Assembly (NCBI RefSeq): GCF_026013645.1
Contig: NZ_CP110224.1
Location: forward strand, 558,001 to 622,000
Reading direction: 5' to 3'
Origin: Virgibacillus natechei
Lineage (GTDB): Bacteria; Bacillota; Bacilli; Bacillales; Amphibacillaceae
Length of the DNA: 64,000 bases
Part shown: positions 25,381-34,482 of the stretch, piece by piece
How positions within the stretch are numbered: position 1 is the first letter of the stretch
Layout of the letters: every line of letters starts with the position of its first letter
Program-made: the position numbers and the translations under genes
The notes under the pieces: generated by a model
Seen by the model: the letters and a program-made list of their open reading frames with translations, nothing else
What the model was told of the DNA's origin: nothing
The model's database searches: none

Positions 25381-26244
25381 ATGAATCATTTAATTGAAAA
25401 AGCATTATATAAGGCTAATGATCACTCCGCCTTAAAAAATAGGAAACAGATACAAGGCGGATCAATTAATAAAAGCTATTATGTTGAAACAGAGGCTAAT
25501 CGATACTTCATCAAATATCATACCGATGCACCGGATAATTTTTTTAGGTTGGAAGCGGAAGGTATCGAACTTATAAGGAGTACCGATTCCATAGCTGTGC
25601 CAGAAATAGTGGCATTTTCCGATGAAGAAAAGGAAGGCTTTCTAATGATGGAATGGGTGGAAGGAAGGAAAACACAGAAAACAGCAGGGATGCTAGGGGA
25701 TCATATTGCAAAAATGCACCAAACATTTGGAGAACAGCATGGATTTTACCAGGACACATTCATTGGTTTGTTGCCACAGCCAAATGGCTTGTTCACGAGT
25801 TGGTTGGAATATTATCGGGATCAGAGACTACGTGCGCAATTGCAATTAGGGGTAAGGCAAAATGCTATTACTGGAAAACGGCGCGATCGACTGGAGAATC
25901 TATTGGGAAAGCTGGAAAAGTGGATACCTGAAAAGGTCGATCCCTCGTACCTGCATGGAGATTTATGGGGCGGGAACTGGCTAGTAGGTCAGGGTGGCAT
26001 TCCGTGTGTGATCGATCCATCCTTTTTATATGGAGATAGACATTTTGAACTAGCTTTTACGGAGCTATTCGGTGGGTATTCGGGTGAATTTTATGAAGTC
26101 TATAAAGAGAGATTCCCGCTCGCAGACTACTATGAAGAAATAAAAGCCCTTTATCAGCTTTATTATTTGTTGGTGCATCTGAATATTTTTGGTGAAGGGT
26201 ATGGAAATGCTGTGGATTCGATTTTGAAAAGATATGTAGGCTAA
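25381..26244 (+). CDS. Fructosamine kinase family protein
   Basis: 287-residue protein of the FN3K/aminoglycoside-phosphotransferase-like fold. GGSINKSYYVET resembles the nucleotide loop, YFIKYH holds the ATP-binding Lys, MEWVEG the hinge, YLHGDLWGGN the catalytic loop with Asp, and CVIDPSFLYGDRHFELAF the metal-binding segment. Family members phosphorylate protein-bound or small ketoamines, marking them for deglycation. AAAAGGAG lies upstream of the ATG at 25381. It is co-transcribed with the PTS-like gene. Confidence 0.88.
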   Translation: MNHLIEKALYKANDHSALKNRKQIQGGSINKSYYVETEANRYFIKYHTDAPDNFFRLEAEGIELIRSTDSIAVPEIVAFSDEEKEGFLMMEWVEGRKTQKTAGMLGDHIAKMHQTFGEQHGFYQDTFIGLLPQPNGLFTSWLEYYRDQRLRAQLQLGVRQNAITGKRRDRLENLLGKLEKWIPEKVDPSYLHGDLWGGNWLVGQGGIPCVIDPSFLYGDRHFELAFTELFGGYSGEFYEVYKERFPLADYYEEIKALYQLYYLLVHLNIFGEGYGNAVDSILKRYVG

Positions 26245-26353
26245 TGAAAGTTCACTAAATTGTTATAACGAAGTGGTTTAGTGTGTGGTAAATCACACCC
26301 CCTATCTATCTATAACGGTATGATTAATTTGGAAGGCTCTTTTCGTAAGTGTT

Positions 26354-26626
26354 GGGACTGGGACTGGGACTGCGCTTACTCGTCCCACCGAAGACATTTG
26401 CGCTTACTCGTCCCACCGAAAACAATTGTTGTTTTTAAATCTTTGTAGTTGATATAAACTGTGGCATAACTGCTGGTTGCATTCCGCTCAAATCAACTGC
26501 CATAATAGTGAAGAATCATGATTTCTATTATTCACCACAGCCGCTCGCGGAAAGCATCATGTATTTCCTGCAGCGGTAGATTAAGACTACGCCGTACTTT
26601 ATAGATCTTATGTCAAAAACAACAAC
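26354..26626 (+). repeat. Dispersed intergenic repeat, copy C, with GGGACT triplet
   Basis: Starts with three tandem GGGACT, then two copies of a GCGCTTACTCGTCCCACCGA module, then TTGTTGTTTTTAAATC and GTTGATATAAA, and ends with AAAAACAACAA, the inverse of the opening TTGTTGTTTTT. The TIR-like ends match copies A and B. It occupies most of the gap 26245-26671. Confidence 0.7.
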
Positions 26627-26671
26627 CTTTTAGAAAATAGCCATTTGAAAAGATAGTAGGGAGTTTAAGCC

Positions 26672-27124
26672 ATGACATTCTATGAATTACTTCTATTTGT
26701 TCATATTTTTTCAGCCATATTAGGTTTAGGGCCAGGATTTGTGATGATATATGTTGTGAAACAAGCGACAAACATGACACAGTTGAAACATGCCTATAAT
26801 ATCCGTAATCGATTGCATATTTTTGTGATGGTTGGAGGGACACTCCTAATAATCACAGGTTTATGGATGGGATTTATAAACACCTATCTATTTACAACGG
26901 GTTGGTATGTGACAAGCTTAACCCTGTATTTAATCGCTTTAGCATTTGGTCCATTGGTTTTATCCCCACGGTCTAAACCAGTTAAGGCATTGTTAAAGGA
27001 GCATGAAGGGGAAGAGATTCCAGCAGAATATTATACGTTATCCAAAAGATTATTCTTTTACGAACGGATTGAAAATGTCATCTTTTTAATTGTTATTGCA
27101 TTAATGATAGTAAAGCCTTTTTAA
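26672..27124 (+). CDS. DUF2269-type integral membrane protein
   Basis: 150 residues with four transmembrane helices (about 5-25, 50-70, 78-98 and 125-148). The FVHIFSAILGLGPGF start and GGTLLIITGLWMG centre are typical of DUF2269/YrvI-like membrane proteins. Function is unknown. A weak AGGGAG site lies 8 bases before the ATG. It ends at a bidirectional terminator shared with fruA. Confidence 0.7.
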   Translation: MTFYELLLFVHIFSAILGLGPGFVMIYVVKQATNMTQLKHAYNIRNRLHIFVMVGGTLLIITGLWMGFINTYLFTTGWYVTSLTLYLIALAFGPLVLSPRSKPVKALLKEHEGEEIPAEYYTLSKRLFFYERIENVIFLIVIALMIVKPF

Positions 27125-27135
27125 AAAAACTAAAC

Positions 27136-27166
27136 TAGCGCATCAACATATATTGCTGATGCGCTA
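27136..27166. terminator. Bidirectional terminator between the DUF2269 gene and fruA
   Basis: TAGCGCATCA / TGATGCGCTA with an 11-base loop. On the minus strand it is followed by GTTTAGTTTTTTT. Confidence 0.8.
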
Positions 27167-27182
27167 ATTTCTATGATAATAA

Positions 27183-29075
27183 TTAAATTTTCTTTTTCAA
27201 TAATCCAGCTGCAAAGGCGGTGACAATCGTACCAACTGCAATCGCTAATAGGTAGAGTAATATTTGTCCCAATCCACCATCTACAAAGCCGATAACGAAT
27301 ACCCCACCATGTGGTGCAGGCAACCCTATATTAAATAACATTGTTAACGCACCAGTTGTAGCCGCACCTAATACGGCAGAAGGAATAACACGAGCCGGAT
27401 CAGCTGCTGCAAAAGGGATGACACCCTCTGTAATGAAGGCTGCACCTAATACATAGGAAGTTTTTCCTGCTTCACGTTCTGTCTTCGTAAACCGGTTCTT
27501 AAATAAGGTTGTAGCAAGAGCCATTCCGAGTGGTGGCACCATACCTGCAGCCATTGCCGTTGCAATAAATGAGTGGTTGCCAGCATCTAGCATGGCTATC
27601 CCGAATGTATAGGCAGCTTTATTAACCGGACCTCCCATATCAACAGCCATCATACCACCTAATATAATCCCTAGAAGTACCTGGTTTGTTCCACCCATTC
27701 CTTCTAAAAATGTTGTTAGACCCGTATATATTTGTGTTAATGGAGGATTGATCGTCATCATGATTAATCCAGTGATTGCTATACTGAATACAGGAAAGAA
27801 TAAAACAGGCTTTAATCCATCTAATGACTCAGGAATACGAGAGAATGCTTTCTTCACAAGGAGCGTGACATAACCGGCAAGGAAACCAGCAATTAGACCA
27901 CCAAGGAAACCAGATCCACCGTCTGCGCCTTCAGCTCCTGATACGCTTACTGCAATTAGACCACCAACCATACCTGGTGCAAAACCTGGACGATCAGCAA
28001 TACTTGACGCAATAAAACCTGCTAGTACTGGAACCATAAGGAAGAATGCCATTCCTCCTCCAATTTCATCGAGCATTGCTGCAAATTGATTATACTGATC
28101 ACTTGTTGGATCAGAAGCATCTATTCCCCAGAAGAAGGAAAGTGCGATCAAAATACCGCCACCGACAACGAATGGAAGCATATTGGAGACACCGTTCATT
28201 AAGTGTTTGTAGAAACCGTTTTTGCCTTCTTTTTCAGAGGATTCACTTGCTGATTCCTCATGGGAATACGTTGATGTATCCTTTTTCATGGCACGATTTA
28301 ATATCTCTGTTGTTTCGTGAATGGCTTTTCCAACAGGTATTTGTAGAACGGACTTCCCGTGAAAACGAGCCATTTCCACCTTCGTGTCCGCTGCGACAAT
28401 AATAGCGTCAGCCTCTTCAATATCTTTTTCTGTTAGCCGATTTTTAACACCGCTTGACCCGTTCGTTTCAACTTTAATCGGGATGTTCATTTCTTTCGCT
28501 GTTTCATTTAATTTTTCAGCAGCCATATACGTATGTGCAATCCCAGTTGGACATGCTGTAACAGCTAGTATTTTAGATGCATCGCTGTCAGTTTCCGTTT
28601 CTTCTTCTGGGCCGTCCACTTCTATTTCTTTTTCATTTACAGCTTGTAAAATTTGCTCTTTTGAAGTAGCTTGTAAAATAGTTTTACGGAAGTTCTCGTC
28701 CATCAAAAAGGTGGAAAGGCGAGACAGAGCCTCTAAATGGTCGTTATTAGCACCTTCACTTGCAGCAATCATGAAAAAGAGTTGTGCCGGTTGTCCATCA
28801 AGTGAATCAAAATCAATACCATCCAACGAACGGCCAAAGGCAATTGCTGGTGTTTTTACAGCACTTGATTTTGCATGTGGGATGGCGATGCCTTCCCCAA
28901 TTCCGGTTGTGCTTTGTTCTTCTCTAGCTAAAATCCCTTCCGTAAAAGTTGCTTGATCGTTTAAACGTCCCGCCTGATCAAGTTGACCAATTAATTCGGT
29001 CAAGACTTCTTGCTTCGTGCTCGCACTTACATCAAGGATAATCGTTTCTTCTTTTAGCAGTTCCGTGATTTTCAT
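27183..29075 (-). CDS. fruA: PTS fructose transporter subunit IIABC
   Basis: 630-residue fusion. The IIA domain is at about 1-145 (phospho-His in GIAIPHAKSS), IIB at about 163-265 (phospho-Cys in AVTACPTGIAHTYMAA), and the membrane IIC domain at about 290-630 with multiple helices and the GGPVNKAAYTF motif. It imports fructose as fructose-1-phosphate, which FruK then phosphorylates. The ATG at 29075 is chosen (AGGATGTGA, 5 bases); a GTG at 29084 overlaps the ribosome site. It is last in fruRKA, 12 bases after fruK. Confidence 0.96.
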   Translation of the reverse strand: MKITELLKEETIILDVSASTKQEVLTELIGQLDQAGRLNDQATFTEGILAREEQSTTGIGEGIAIPHAKSSAVKTPAIAFGRSLDGIDFDSLDGQPAQLFFMIAASEGANNDHLEALSRLSTFLMDENFRKTILQATSKEQILQAVNEKEIEVDGPEEETETDSDASKILAVTACPTGIAHTYMAAEKLNETAKEMNIPIKVETNGSSGVKNRLTEKDIEEADAIIVAADTKVEMARFHGKSVLQIPVGKAIHETTEILNRAMKKDTSTYSHEESASESSEKEGKNGFYKHLMNGVSNMLPFVVGGGILIALSFFWGIDASDPTSDQYNQFAAMLDEIGGGMAFFLMVPVLAGFIASSIADRPGFAPGMVGGLIAVSVSGAEGADGGSGFLGGLIAGFLAGYVTLLVKKAFSRIPESLDGLKPVLFFPVFSIAITGLIMMTINPPLTQIYTGLTTFLEGMGGTNQVLLGIILGGMMAVDMGGPVNKAAYTFGIAMLDAGNHSFIATAMAAGMVPPLGMALATTLFKNRFTKTEREAGKTSYVLGAAFITEGVIPFAAADPARVIPSAVLGAATTGALTMLFNIGLPAPHGGVFVIGFVDGGLGQILLYLLAIAVGTIVTAFAAGLLKKKI

Positions 29076-29087
29076 ATGAATCACATC

Positions 29088-30005
29088 CTATTCGTCAAAA
29101 TTTTTAATCAAAACGTTAGATAGCAATGCTTCTACATCGGTTTCTTTACATAAATCCGTCTGAAATGCTGTGGCGCTACCACTTGCGACACCATAACGGA
29201 ATGCTGCGGCTGCATCTTTATTCGCCATATAAGAGGCAAGGAATCCAGATACTAACGAGTCGCCGGCGCCCACTGTATTAACAACTGTTCCTTTTGGAGA
29301 TTCAGCTGTTAATACGAGATTATTGGTAACTAAAATGGCACCTTCTCCGCCCATGGAAACAATCACATGCTCAAGGCCAGCCGCAACAAGCTGCTTGGCA
29401 TAATATACGGCTTCCGCTTTATTAGAAATGGTGGTATCAAATAGTTCACCAAGCTCATGCTCGTTTGGTTTAATCAAGAATGGTTTTGTCTGAACCAATT
29501 GTTTAAGGGCTGATCCAGATGTGTCCAGAACAAAATGGACACCATTTTCCCGACAAGCTGCTGCAAGTTCCTCGAAAAAAGACGAAGGAATTGATTCAGG
29601 AAGACTACCAGCAAGTACGAACCAATCACCCTGCTTGAAGTTCTTAACTTTTTGAAGTAATTCTTCCAACTGTGCTCCCTCTATAGTAGGTCCAGGCCCG
29701 TTTAGTTCAGACTCTGTATCAGCTTTCACTTTTACATTGATTCGTGTAACTTGATTCGTTTCCGTAAAATCAGTTTGAATACTCTCATCACTTAAGAATT
29801 GCTTGATATAATCGCCAGTAAATCCTCCGGCGAAACCTAAAGCAATACTGTCTCGCCCCAACCGTTGCAGAACCCTGGATACATTGATTCCTTTTCCACC
29901 TGGATAATAATAAACTTCATCTGCTCGATTAAGCGCTCCCGCTTTAAATGTAGGTAAATAGGTTGTGTAATCAATCGAAGGTGTAATGGTGCATGTATAA
30001 ATCAT
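29088..30005 (-). CDS. fruK: 1-phosphofructokinase
   Basis: 305-residue PfkB-family sugar kinase. TPSIDYTTY, GGKGINVSRVLQRLG, GPTIE, KPNEHELGE and the catalytic GAGDSLVSGFLA are in order. It converts fructose-1-phosphate to fructose-1,6-bisphosphate. AAGGAGCG lies 8 bases upstream of the ATG, 3 bases after fruR. Confidence 0.95.
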   Translation of the reverse strand: MIYTCTITPSIDYTTYLPTFKAGALNRADEVYYYPGGKGINVSRVLQRLGRDSIALGFAGGFTGDYIKQFLSDESIQTDFTETNQVTRINVKVKADTESELNGPGPTIEGAQLEELLQKVKNFKQGDWFVLAGSLPESIPSSFFEELAAACRENGVHFVLDTSGSALKQLVQTKPFLIKPNEHELGELFDTTISNKAEAVYYAKQLVAAGLEHVIVSMGGEGAILVTNNLVLTAESPKGTVVNTVGAGDSLVSGFLASYMANKDAAAAFRYGVASGSATAFQTDLCKETDVEALLSNVLIKNFDE

Positions 30006-30008
30006 GTG

Positions 30009-30755
30009 TTATACGCTCCTTACTGTAGTTAATTTTTGTAAGGCTAACCGATCGGACTCTGAAAGGTTGCTTGTAATAATGGTTGCATCTTCTAGCTCGC
30101 TTATTTTTGCAAAATTTGTTTTCTGATATTTGGAATGATCCGTTAGTACGTAAGATTGGTTTGACAGATTTTGAGCGGTTTGCTTCATTATAGCTTCCTC
30201 CGGATCAGGGGTTGTATACCCAATACCAAATTTAAATCCATTAATACCAATAAAACATTTATCAAAGCGATAACGTTGAAGGTTTTGTACAGCTTGTGGA
30301 CCGATAAGGGCGCGTGTTTTCATCTTAATTTTCCCACCTGTCAAATAGGACGTGATTTCATGCTCAATCAGGGATTCTATATGTGTAAGTCCGTTGGTAA
30401 CAACAACAATATCCTTTTCTTTTAAGTAAGGTATCATTTGGAATGTAGTCGTTCCTGCGTCAAGATATATGCAATCGCCGTTTTGAACGAGCGAAGCAGC
30501 CTCTTTTGCAATGGCCATTTTGGCTTCCAGATTTTGGGATGATTTTTCCGATACACTGAGCTCTTGTTGTTTTCTTTCAGTCCAAGTTGCGCCACCATGG
30601 ATCCGCGCTAATTTATTTTGCCTTTCCAACTCCGTTAAGTCACGGCGGATAGTAGATTCTGAAGCAGCGGTAATCTCCGTGATTTCCTGTATTGTAATGG
30701 TTTGTTTTTGTTTTAATAAATCGATAATAATAGCATGTCTCTCCGTGGTCAGCAT
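30009..30755 (-). CDS. fruR: DeoR-family repressor of the fructose operon
   Basis: 248 residues. The N-terminal DeoR helix-turn-helix ITEITAASESTIRRDLTELER (residues 20-40) is followed by IHGGA, and the C-terminal sugar-phosphate sensor domain has LDAGTTTFQMIPYL and VTNGL. As first gene of its own operon it is expected to autoregulate, responding to fructose-1-phosphate (family knowledge). AAGGTGAT precedes the ATG. Confidence 0.92.
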   Translation of the reverse strand: MLTTERHAIIIDLLKQKQTITIQEITEITAASESTIRRDLTELERQNKLARIHGGATWTERKQQELSVSEKSSQNLEAKMAIAKEAASLVQNGDCIYLDAGTTTFQMIPYLKEKDIVVVTNGLTHIESLIEHEITSYLTGGKIKMKTRALIGPQAVQNLQRYRFDKCFIGINGFKFGIGYTTPDPEEAIMKQTAQNLSNQSYVLTDHSKYQKTNFAKISELEDATIITSNLSESDRLALQKLTTVRSV

Positions 30756-30788
30756 GTTCGAACATCACCTTCTATTATTTATAAATTT

Positions 30789-30817
30789 ATTATAGCGTAA
30801 ACGATTACAATAATCAA
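30789..30817 (-). promoter_or_regulatory. fruRKA promoter with cre site in its spacer
   Basis: Minus strand TTGATT, 17 bases, TATAAT. The spacer contains TGTAATCGTTTACG (30796-30809), which agrees with the CcpA cre consensus at all but the last base. CcpA binding here would block RNA polymerase. Confidence 0.82.
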
Positions 30818-30844
30818 TCAAAATATATCAATTTCAATCAAAAT
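30815..30844 (-). promoter_or_regulatory. Candidate FruR operator repeats
   Basis: ATTTTGATTG occurs twice on the minus strand (30815-30824 and 30835-30844), exactly 20 bases apart (two helical turns), overlapping and upstream of the -35. Assignment to FruR is inference. Confidence 0.5.
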
Positions 30845-30971
30845 AAACCACTTTTATACGACAACACTAATTTCATCACTGTTCATTCGTAACCATTTGT
30901 GTTTCTTTCAAATTTTTGTGGGAATTGGTTATTTGTATTTTTGCTGAAAAAATATAGCCGTTGCGATTAGT

Positions 30972-30989
30972 GGATTCCGTTACCTATCA
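30972..30989 (+). repeat. Left inverted repeat flanking the DUF3139 gene
   Basis: GGATTCCGTTACCTATCA; its inverse, TGCGATAGGTAACGGAACCC, lies at 31625-31644 on the other side of the gene. Confidence 0.6.
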
Positions 30990-31072
30990 CAAATATTTAA
31001 AATACCACTTAAAATAACTACTAAATTGTAAAATGGAATATATGGAATTATTTAAAGAAAGGAATGAAAAAT

Positions 31073-31456
31073 ATGAAAGCAGCGATGAAAATCTCTATAT
31101 GGTCATTGATTGGGTTATTAATTGTTTTCATTTTGGGTTTTGCTTACTATTTATATGAAGGGAATCCATGGTTAAGAAGTGATAGAATGGAGCAGGTGGA
31201 AAACTATATTGTTGAAACAGGGGGAGATATAGATAATATTAAAGAAATGGAGAGTCGTTGGCTTACTAGTTCGGGAGACTATGATATTAACGTTGTTTTT
31301 GAAGATGAGCCGGAGTTAACATATGTCTATCTTTATAATGATAATGAAGGCGGAGTTATTCTTACAGGTATTTTTGAAGGAGAACCATTTCAAGGAGATA
31401 GACAAGAAGAAGGAAAAAATGGATCATTAGAAGAAGACGATTTAGATCATAATTAA
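31073..31456 (+). CDS. DUF3139-like membrane-anchored protein
   Basis: 127 residues. An N-terminal membrane helix (about 7-28) is followed by YYLYEGNPW, the hallmark of DUF3139 proteins, and an acidic extracellular domain with Tyr-rich strands, ending in an acidic Asp/Glu tail. Function is unknown. AAAGGA is 9 bases before the ATG at 31073; the ATG at 31064 directly abuts it. The gene stands alone between inverted repeats of about 17 bases. Confidence 0.65.
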   Translation: MKAAMKISIWSLIGLLIVFILGFAYYLYEGNPWLRSDRMEQVENYIVETGGDIDNIKEMESRWLTSSGDYDINVVFEDEPELTYVYLYNDNEGGVILTGIFEGEPFQGDRQEEGKNGSLEEDDLDHN

Positions 31457-31624
31457 TGTTATTTCATTACCAGATGTTTAGCTTAACGAGAAATTGAAAA
31501 CATTTATAAGAAATAGGTTAGATCCCTGAACTGTCCCATTTTATTTTTGCAAACAAAAAGAACCACATTTGTGGTGCAATTAATTATACAAATTCACTAA
31601 GATTTGGCCTATAAATTAGGCTTT

Positions 31625-31644
31625 TGCGATAGGTAACGGAACCC
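31625..31644 (-). repeat. Right inverted repeat flanking the DUF3139 gene
   Basis: TGCGATAGGTAACGGAACCC, the inverse of 30972-30989 with few mismatches. Confidence 0.6.
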
Positions 31645-31692
31645 GTTATGTTACGATCACTTTCTTTCTAAATAAAAGAAAATGAAACATAA

Positions 31693-31722
31693 AGAAACCT
31701 GCCCATAGGTGAGCAGGTTTCT
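31693..31722 (-). terminator. Terminator of the VanY-type gene
   Basis: AGAAACCTGC / GCAGGTTTCT with a 10-base loop, then TTTATGTTT on the minus strand. Confidence 0.75.
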
Positions 31723-31730
31723 AAATAATA

Positions 31731-32753
31731 TTATTCAACGCCATAGTATTCCTCTAATGTGATTGCTTGAGCTGTAATTTCTTGAGCCGTTTTTTCTCCA
31801 ACATATCTGATATGCCATGGCTCAAATTGATATTCGGTTATTTCTTCTTTTCCTTCAGGATAACGAATGATAAATCCGTATTCAGCTGCATGTTCTTCAA
31901 CCCATTTTCCTTCAGCTGTCTCCCCAAATTCGATCGTTAATTCGTTGTTTATATGAGGCGTCGTTACATCCATGGTTAAGCCAGTCTGGTGTTCGCTTTC
32001 GCCAGGTTGCGCACTGAAATTATTTGCCGCTTCCTCGCCATGAGCTTCTACGTTAGATGCGAAGATGGTATCTTGTCGATCATAGGAACGATAACCAGAT
32101 TGGGCTACTAAATCAAGTCCAGCTTCATCCGCTGCTTGAAACAATTCCTCCAAAGCATCTGCCGCTACTGCGCGCAATTGTTTCTGTGGTAAGTCCTCGT
32201 CAAATGGGAACGGAACGTCTGGTACTACAAGATCATCGGGCGTGTAATCGGACGGTAATGCATATTGCTTATTAACGAGTGCCAGTTGATCGTACGGGTT
32301 TGCAAGAACGTGCGTGTCCTCGTGTGATGTACTAGCTTCTTCCGCATCTAGAGGAAGACCGGCCTCCGCTTCGACTGTATCCCCCGTGGAAAGTAGCTCT
32401 TCCAATGCCTCTTTTGTTTCCGCATTATACACCCCTAATGCTAGTAAATCTTCTTGCTGTAATTGGAAATCGGTCACTGCCCATGTTGTAGTATCGTCAA
32501 AGTTTCCGTTAGATGTAATGGAATAACCAATTTCATTTAACACTTCTTGTAGTGCTTGGACAGCCGTCCCTTCATCCATTTTTTGTAAATCCGTTTCAGG
32601 AAGTTTAAGCTCTTCTGCTGCGTCAGCGGTTTTTGTTTCGTTATTATCGTTTTCTTGAGAGGGATCATTAGTTGTTTCATCTGTCGAACAAGCGGTGACC
32701 AGTAGTAAAAGCATAAGTAAACCTATTACATAGGATGCATATTTTTTTAACAT
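31731..32753 (-). CDS. VanY-type D-Ala-D-Ala carboxypeptidase lipoprotein (M15B)
   Basis: 340-residue lipoprotein: lipobox LVTAC (Cys 22), an acidic linker, a peptidoglycan-binding type 1-like segment (about 55-118: TAVQALQEVLNEIGY ... ALGVYNAETKEALEEL), then the M15B catalytic domain (about 160-335). Zinc and catalytic motifs are SGYRSYDRQ, SEHQTGLTMDV and the late EPWHIRYVG. It trims D-Ala from peptidoglycan stem peptides at the cell surface. GAGGAGCG precedes the ATG. There are no vancomycin-resistance neighbours, so it is a housekeeping wall enzyme rather than a van gene. Confidence 0.88.
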   Translation of the reverse strand: MLKKYASYVIGLLMLLLLVTACSTDETTNDPSQENDNNETKTADAAEELKLPETDLQKMDEGTAVQALQEVLNEIGYSITSNGNFDDTTTWAVTDFQLQQEDLLALGVYNAETKEALEELLSTGDTVEAEAGLPLDAEEASTSHEDTHVLANPYDQLALVNKQYALPSDYTPDDLVVPDVPFPFDEDLPQKQLRAVAADALEELFQAADEAGLDLVAQSGYRSYDRQDTIFASNVEAHGEEAANNFSAQPGESEHQTGLTMDVTTPHINNELTIEFGETAEGKWVEEHAAEYGFIIRYPEGKEEITEYQFEPWHIRYVGEKTAQEITAQAITLEEYYGVE

Positions 32754-32918
32754 ATTCTTCGCTCCTCATAAACTAACCTCTTGATATAATCAACGTTAAG
32801 TTTCTCATAGAATATGCTTAGGAGCAATGGAAATACTCTTATAAAGATATGTCAAAATGATGAATTATTACAGGGGCTGTTTGCACACAGCAGCATTTTT
32901 CATTAAAAGGTGACGGGT

Positions 32919-34148
32919 TTACTTCGACTCAAGTAATCTGCAAATCTCTACAATAACATTCGTTGCTTTTTCCATATTATCGACAGAAATATATTCATAT
33001 TTTCCGTGGAAATTCTCCCCGCCTGTGAAAAGGTTAGGTGTCGGTAGTCCCTTATAGGAAAGTTGTGAACCATCCGTTCCACCGCGTACTGGCTTAATAG
33101 CTGCTTCAATGTTCAAGTTATCCATTGCTTGTTGTGCGATGTCCACGATCTCCATTACAGGTTCAATTTTTTCGCGCATATTATAATATTGATCATTCAT
33201 TTCAAGTACAACGTTGTCTTCTCCGTATTTTTCCTGTAATTCATTCGTAAATCGCTTCATTGTCTCTTTTCTAGCTTCAAACTTTTCTGTATCAAAGTCA
33301 CGTATGATATAGGAAACGTTCGTGTTCTCTACATCGCCATTAAGCGATAACAAATGATAAAAGCCTTCGTACTTCTCTGTGTGTTCGGGTGCTTCTTGTT
33401 CAGGGAATTTGCGGATGAATTCTGCGGCCATTTTACCAGCGTTTACCATTTTGTTTTTAGCTGTTCCAGGATGAACATTGTTTCCTTTGAAAGAAACCTT
33501 TGCTGCAGCAGCATTAAAGCTCTCATATTGTAATTCACCTAATGGGCCACCATCTACTGTATAGGCGTATTTAGCATCAAACCGTTCAACATCAAATTTA
33601 TGTGGACCGCGCCCGATTTCCTCGTCAGGGGTAAAAGCGATACGTACTTTCCCATGTTTGATTGCTGGGTTTTTAATCAAATAGGCCATTGCTGTCATAA
33701 TTTCAGCAATTCCAGCCTTATTATCTGCGCCGAGAAGTGTGGTTCCATCCGTTGTTATCAACGTATGCCCTTTATAACGGGGGAGCTCAGGGAAATCCTT
33801 TGCTGACAAAACAATGTTTAACTCCTCATTGAGGGTGAGGTCGTTTCCATCGAAATCTTTCATAAGTTGTGGCTTTACATTTTCCCCAGTGAAGTCGGTT
33901 GCTGTGTCGATATGTGCCAAGAATCCAATTGTCGGTATTTCTTTATCCGTATTAGAAGGAAGTGTTGCCATGACATATCCGTTGGCATCAACGGTTACAT
34001 CATCCATGCCGATTTCTTTTAGTTCCGCAACCAGCACATTTGCCAGCTCGAACTGTCCTGGTGTCGAAGGTGTTTCTTGATTATCCTCATTTGACTGTGT
34101 ATCCATTTTTACATATGTAGTAAAGCGATTGATTATTTCTTCTTTCAT
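32919..34148 (-). CDS. pepT: Peptidase T (tripeptide aminopeptidase)
   Basis: 409-residue zinc aminopeptidase of family M20B, which releases the N-terminal residue of tripeptides in the cytoplasm. [12 protein letters not shown] gives the first metal ligands, [12 protein letters not shown] the bridging Asp, [10 protein letters not shown] the catalytic Glu, and [19 protein letters not shown] the late motif. AAGGAGATG lies upstream of the ATG. It is monocistronic. No good terminator was found downstream. Confidence 0.95.
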   Translation of the reverse strand: MKEEIINRFTTYVKMDTQSNEDNQETPSTPGQFELANVLVAELKEIGMDDVTVDANGYVMATLPSNTDKEIPTIGFLAHIDTATDFTGENVKPQLMKDFDGNDLTLNEELNIVLSAKDFPELPRYKGHTLITTDGTTLLGADNKAGIAEIMTAMAYLIKNPAIKHGKVRIAFTPDEEIGRGPHKFDVERFDAKYAYTVDGGPLGELQYESFNAAAAKVSFKGNNVHPGTAKNKMVNAGKMAAEFIRKFPEQEAPEHTEKYEGFYHLLSLNGDVENTNVSYIIRDFDTEKFEARKETMKRFTNELQEKYGEDNVVLEMNDQYYNMREKIEPVMEIVDIAQQAMDNLNIEAAIKPVRGGTDGSQLSYKGLPTPNLFTGGENFHGKYEYISVDNMEKATNVIVEICRLLESK

Positions 34149-34198
34149 GGCGGACTCATCTCCTTAGATTCATTTCCTATTATACTATCACAAAGTAA

Positions 34199-34333
34199 AA
34201 CTTCATTCAGTGGAGGGGGTTCGGTGCACAAGACGTGGCGTATTTAGTCTGCCTCCTCGCCGGACGAGATCAATTTTATACTGTACAAGGAGTATTAGAA
34301 GGACAAGAATGTTTAGATGAATTATTTGAATAA
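34199..34333 (+). pseudogene. Orphan C-terminal protein fragment
   Basis: 45 open codons without a start, reading GFGAQDVAYLVCLLAGRDQF then YTVQGVLEGQECLDELFE and a stop. The amino-acid sequence looks like genuine protein (amphipathic, acidic end) rather than random translation, but the upstream part is missing and a stop lies just before. I do not recognise the family. It lies in the 334-base gap between pepT and the sulfurtransferase gene. Confidence 0.35.
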
Positions 34334-34482
34334 TTGGAAGGTTTGCCTTTATTTCAACAGCTTCATGGGTTAAAATGAATAGTAATTAATGAAATCCATA
34401 GTGGCTATAAAAGGTAAAAAATCATTGGTTTTTAAATAAAAGAGGACAGATCATGAGCAAGCTATTGGAGGGGAAAGATAAA

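Noticed and set aside
31731..32753. Vancomycin-resistance vanY
   Set aside because: The domain is VanY-type, but no vanH, vanA, vanX or VanRS neighbours are present and the ddl has D-Ala ligase features.
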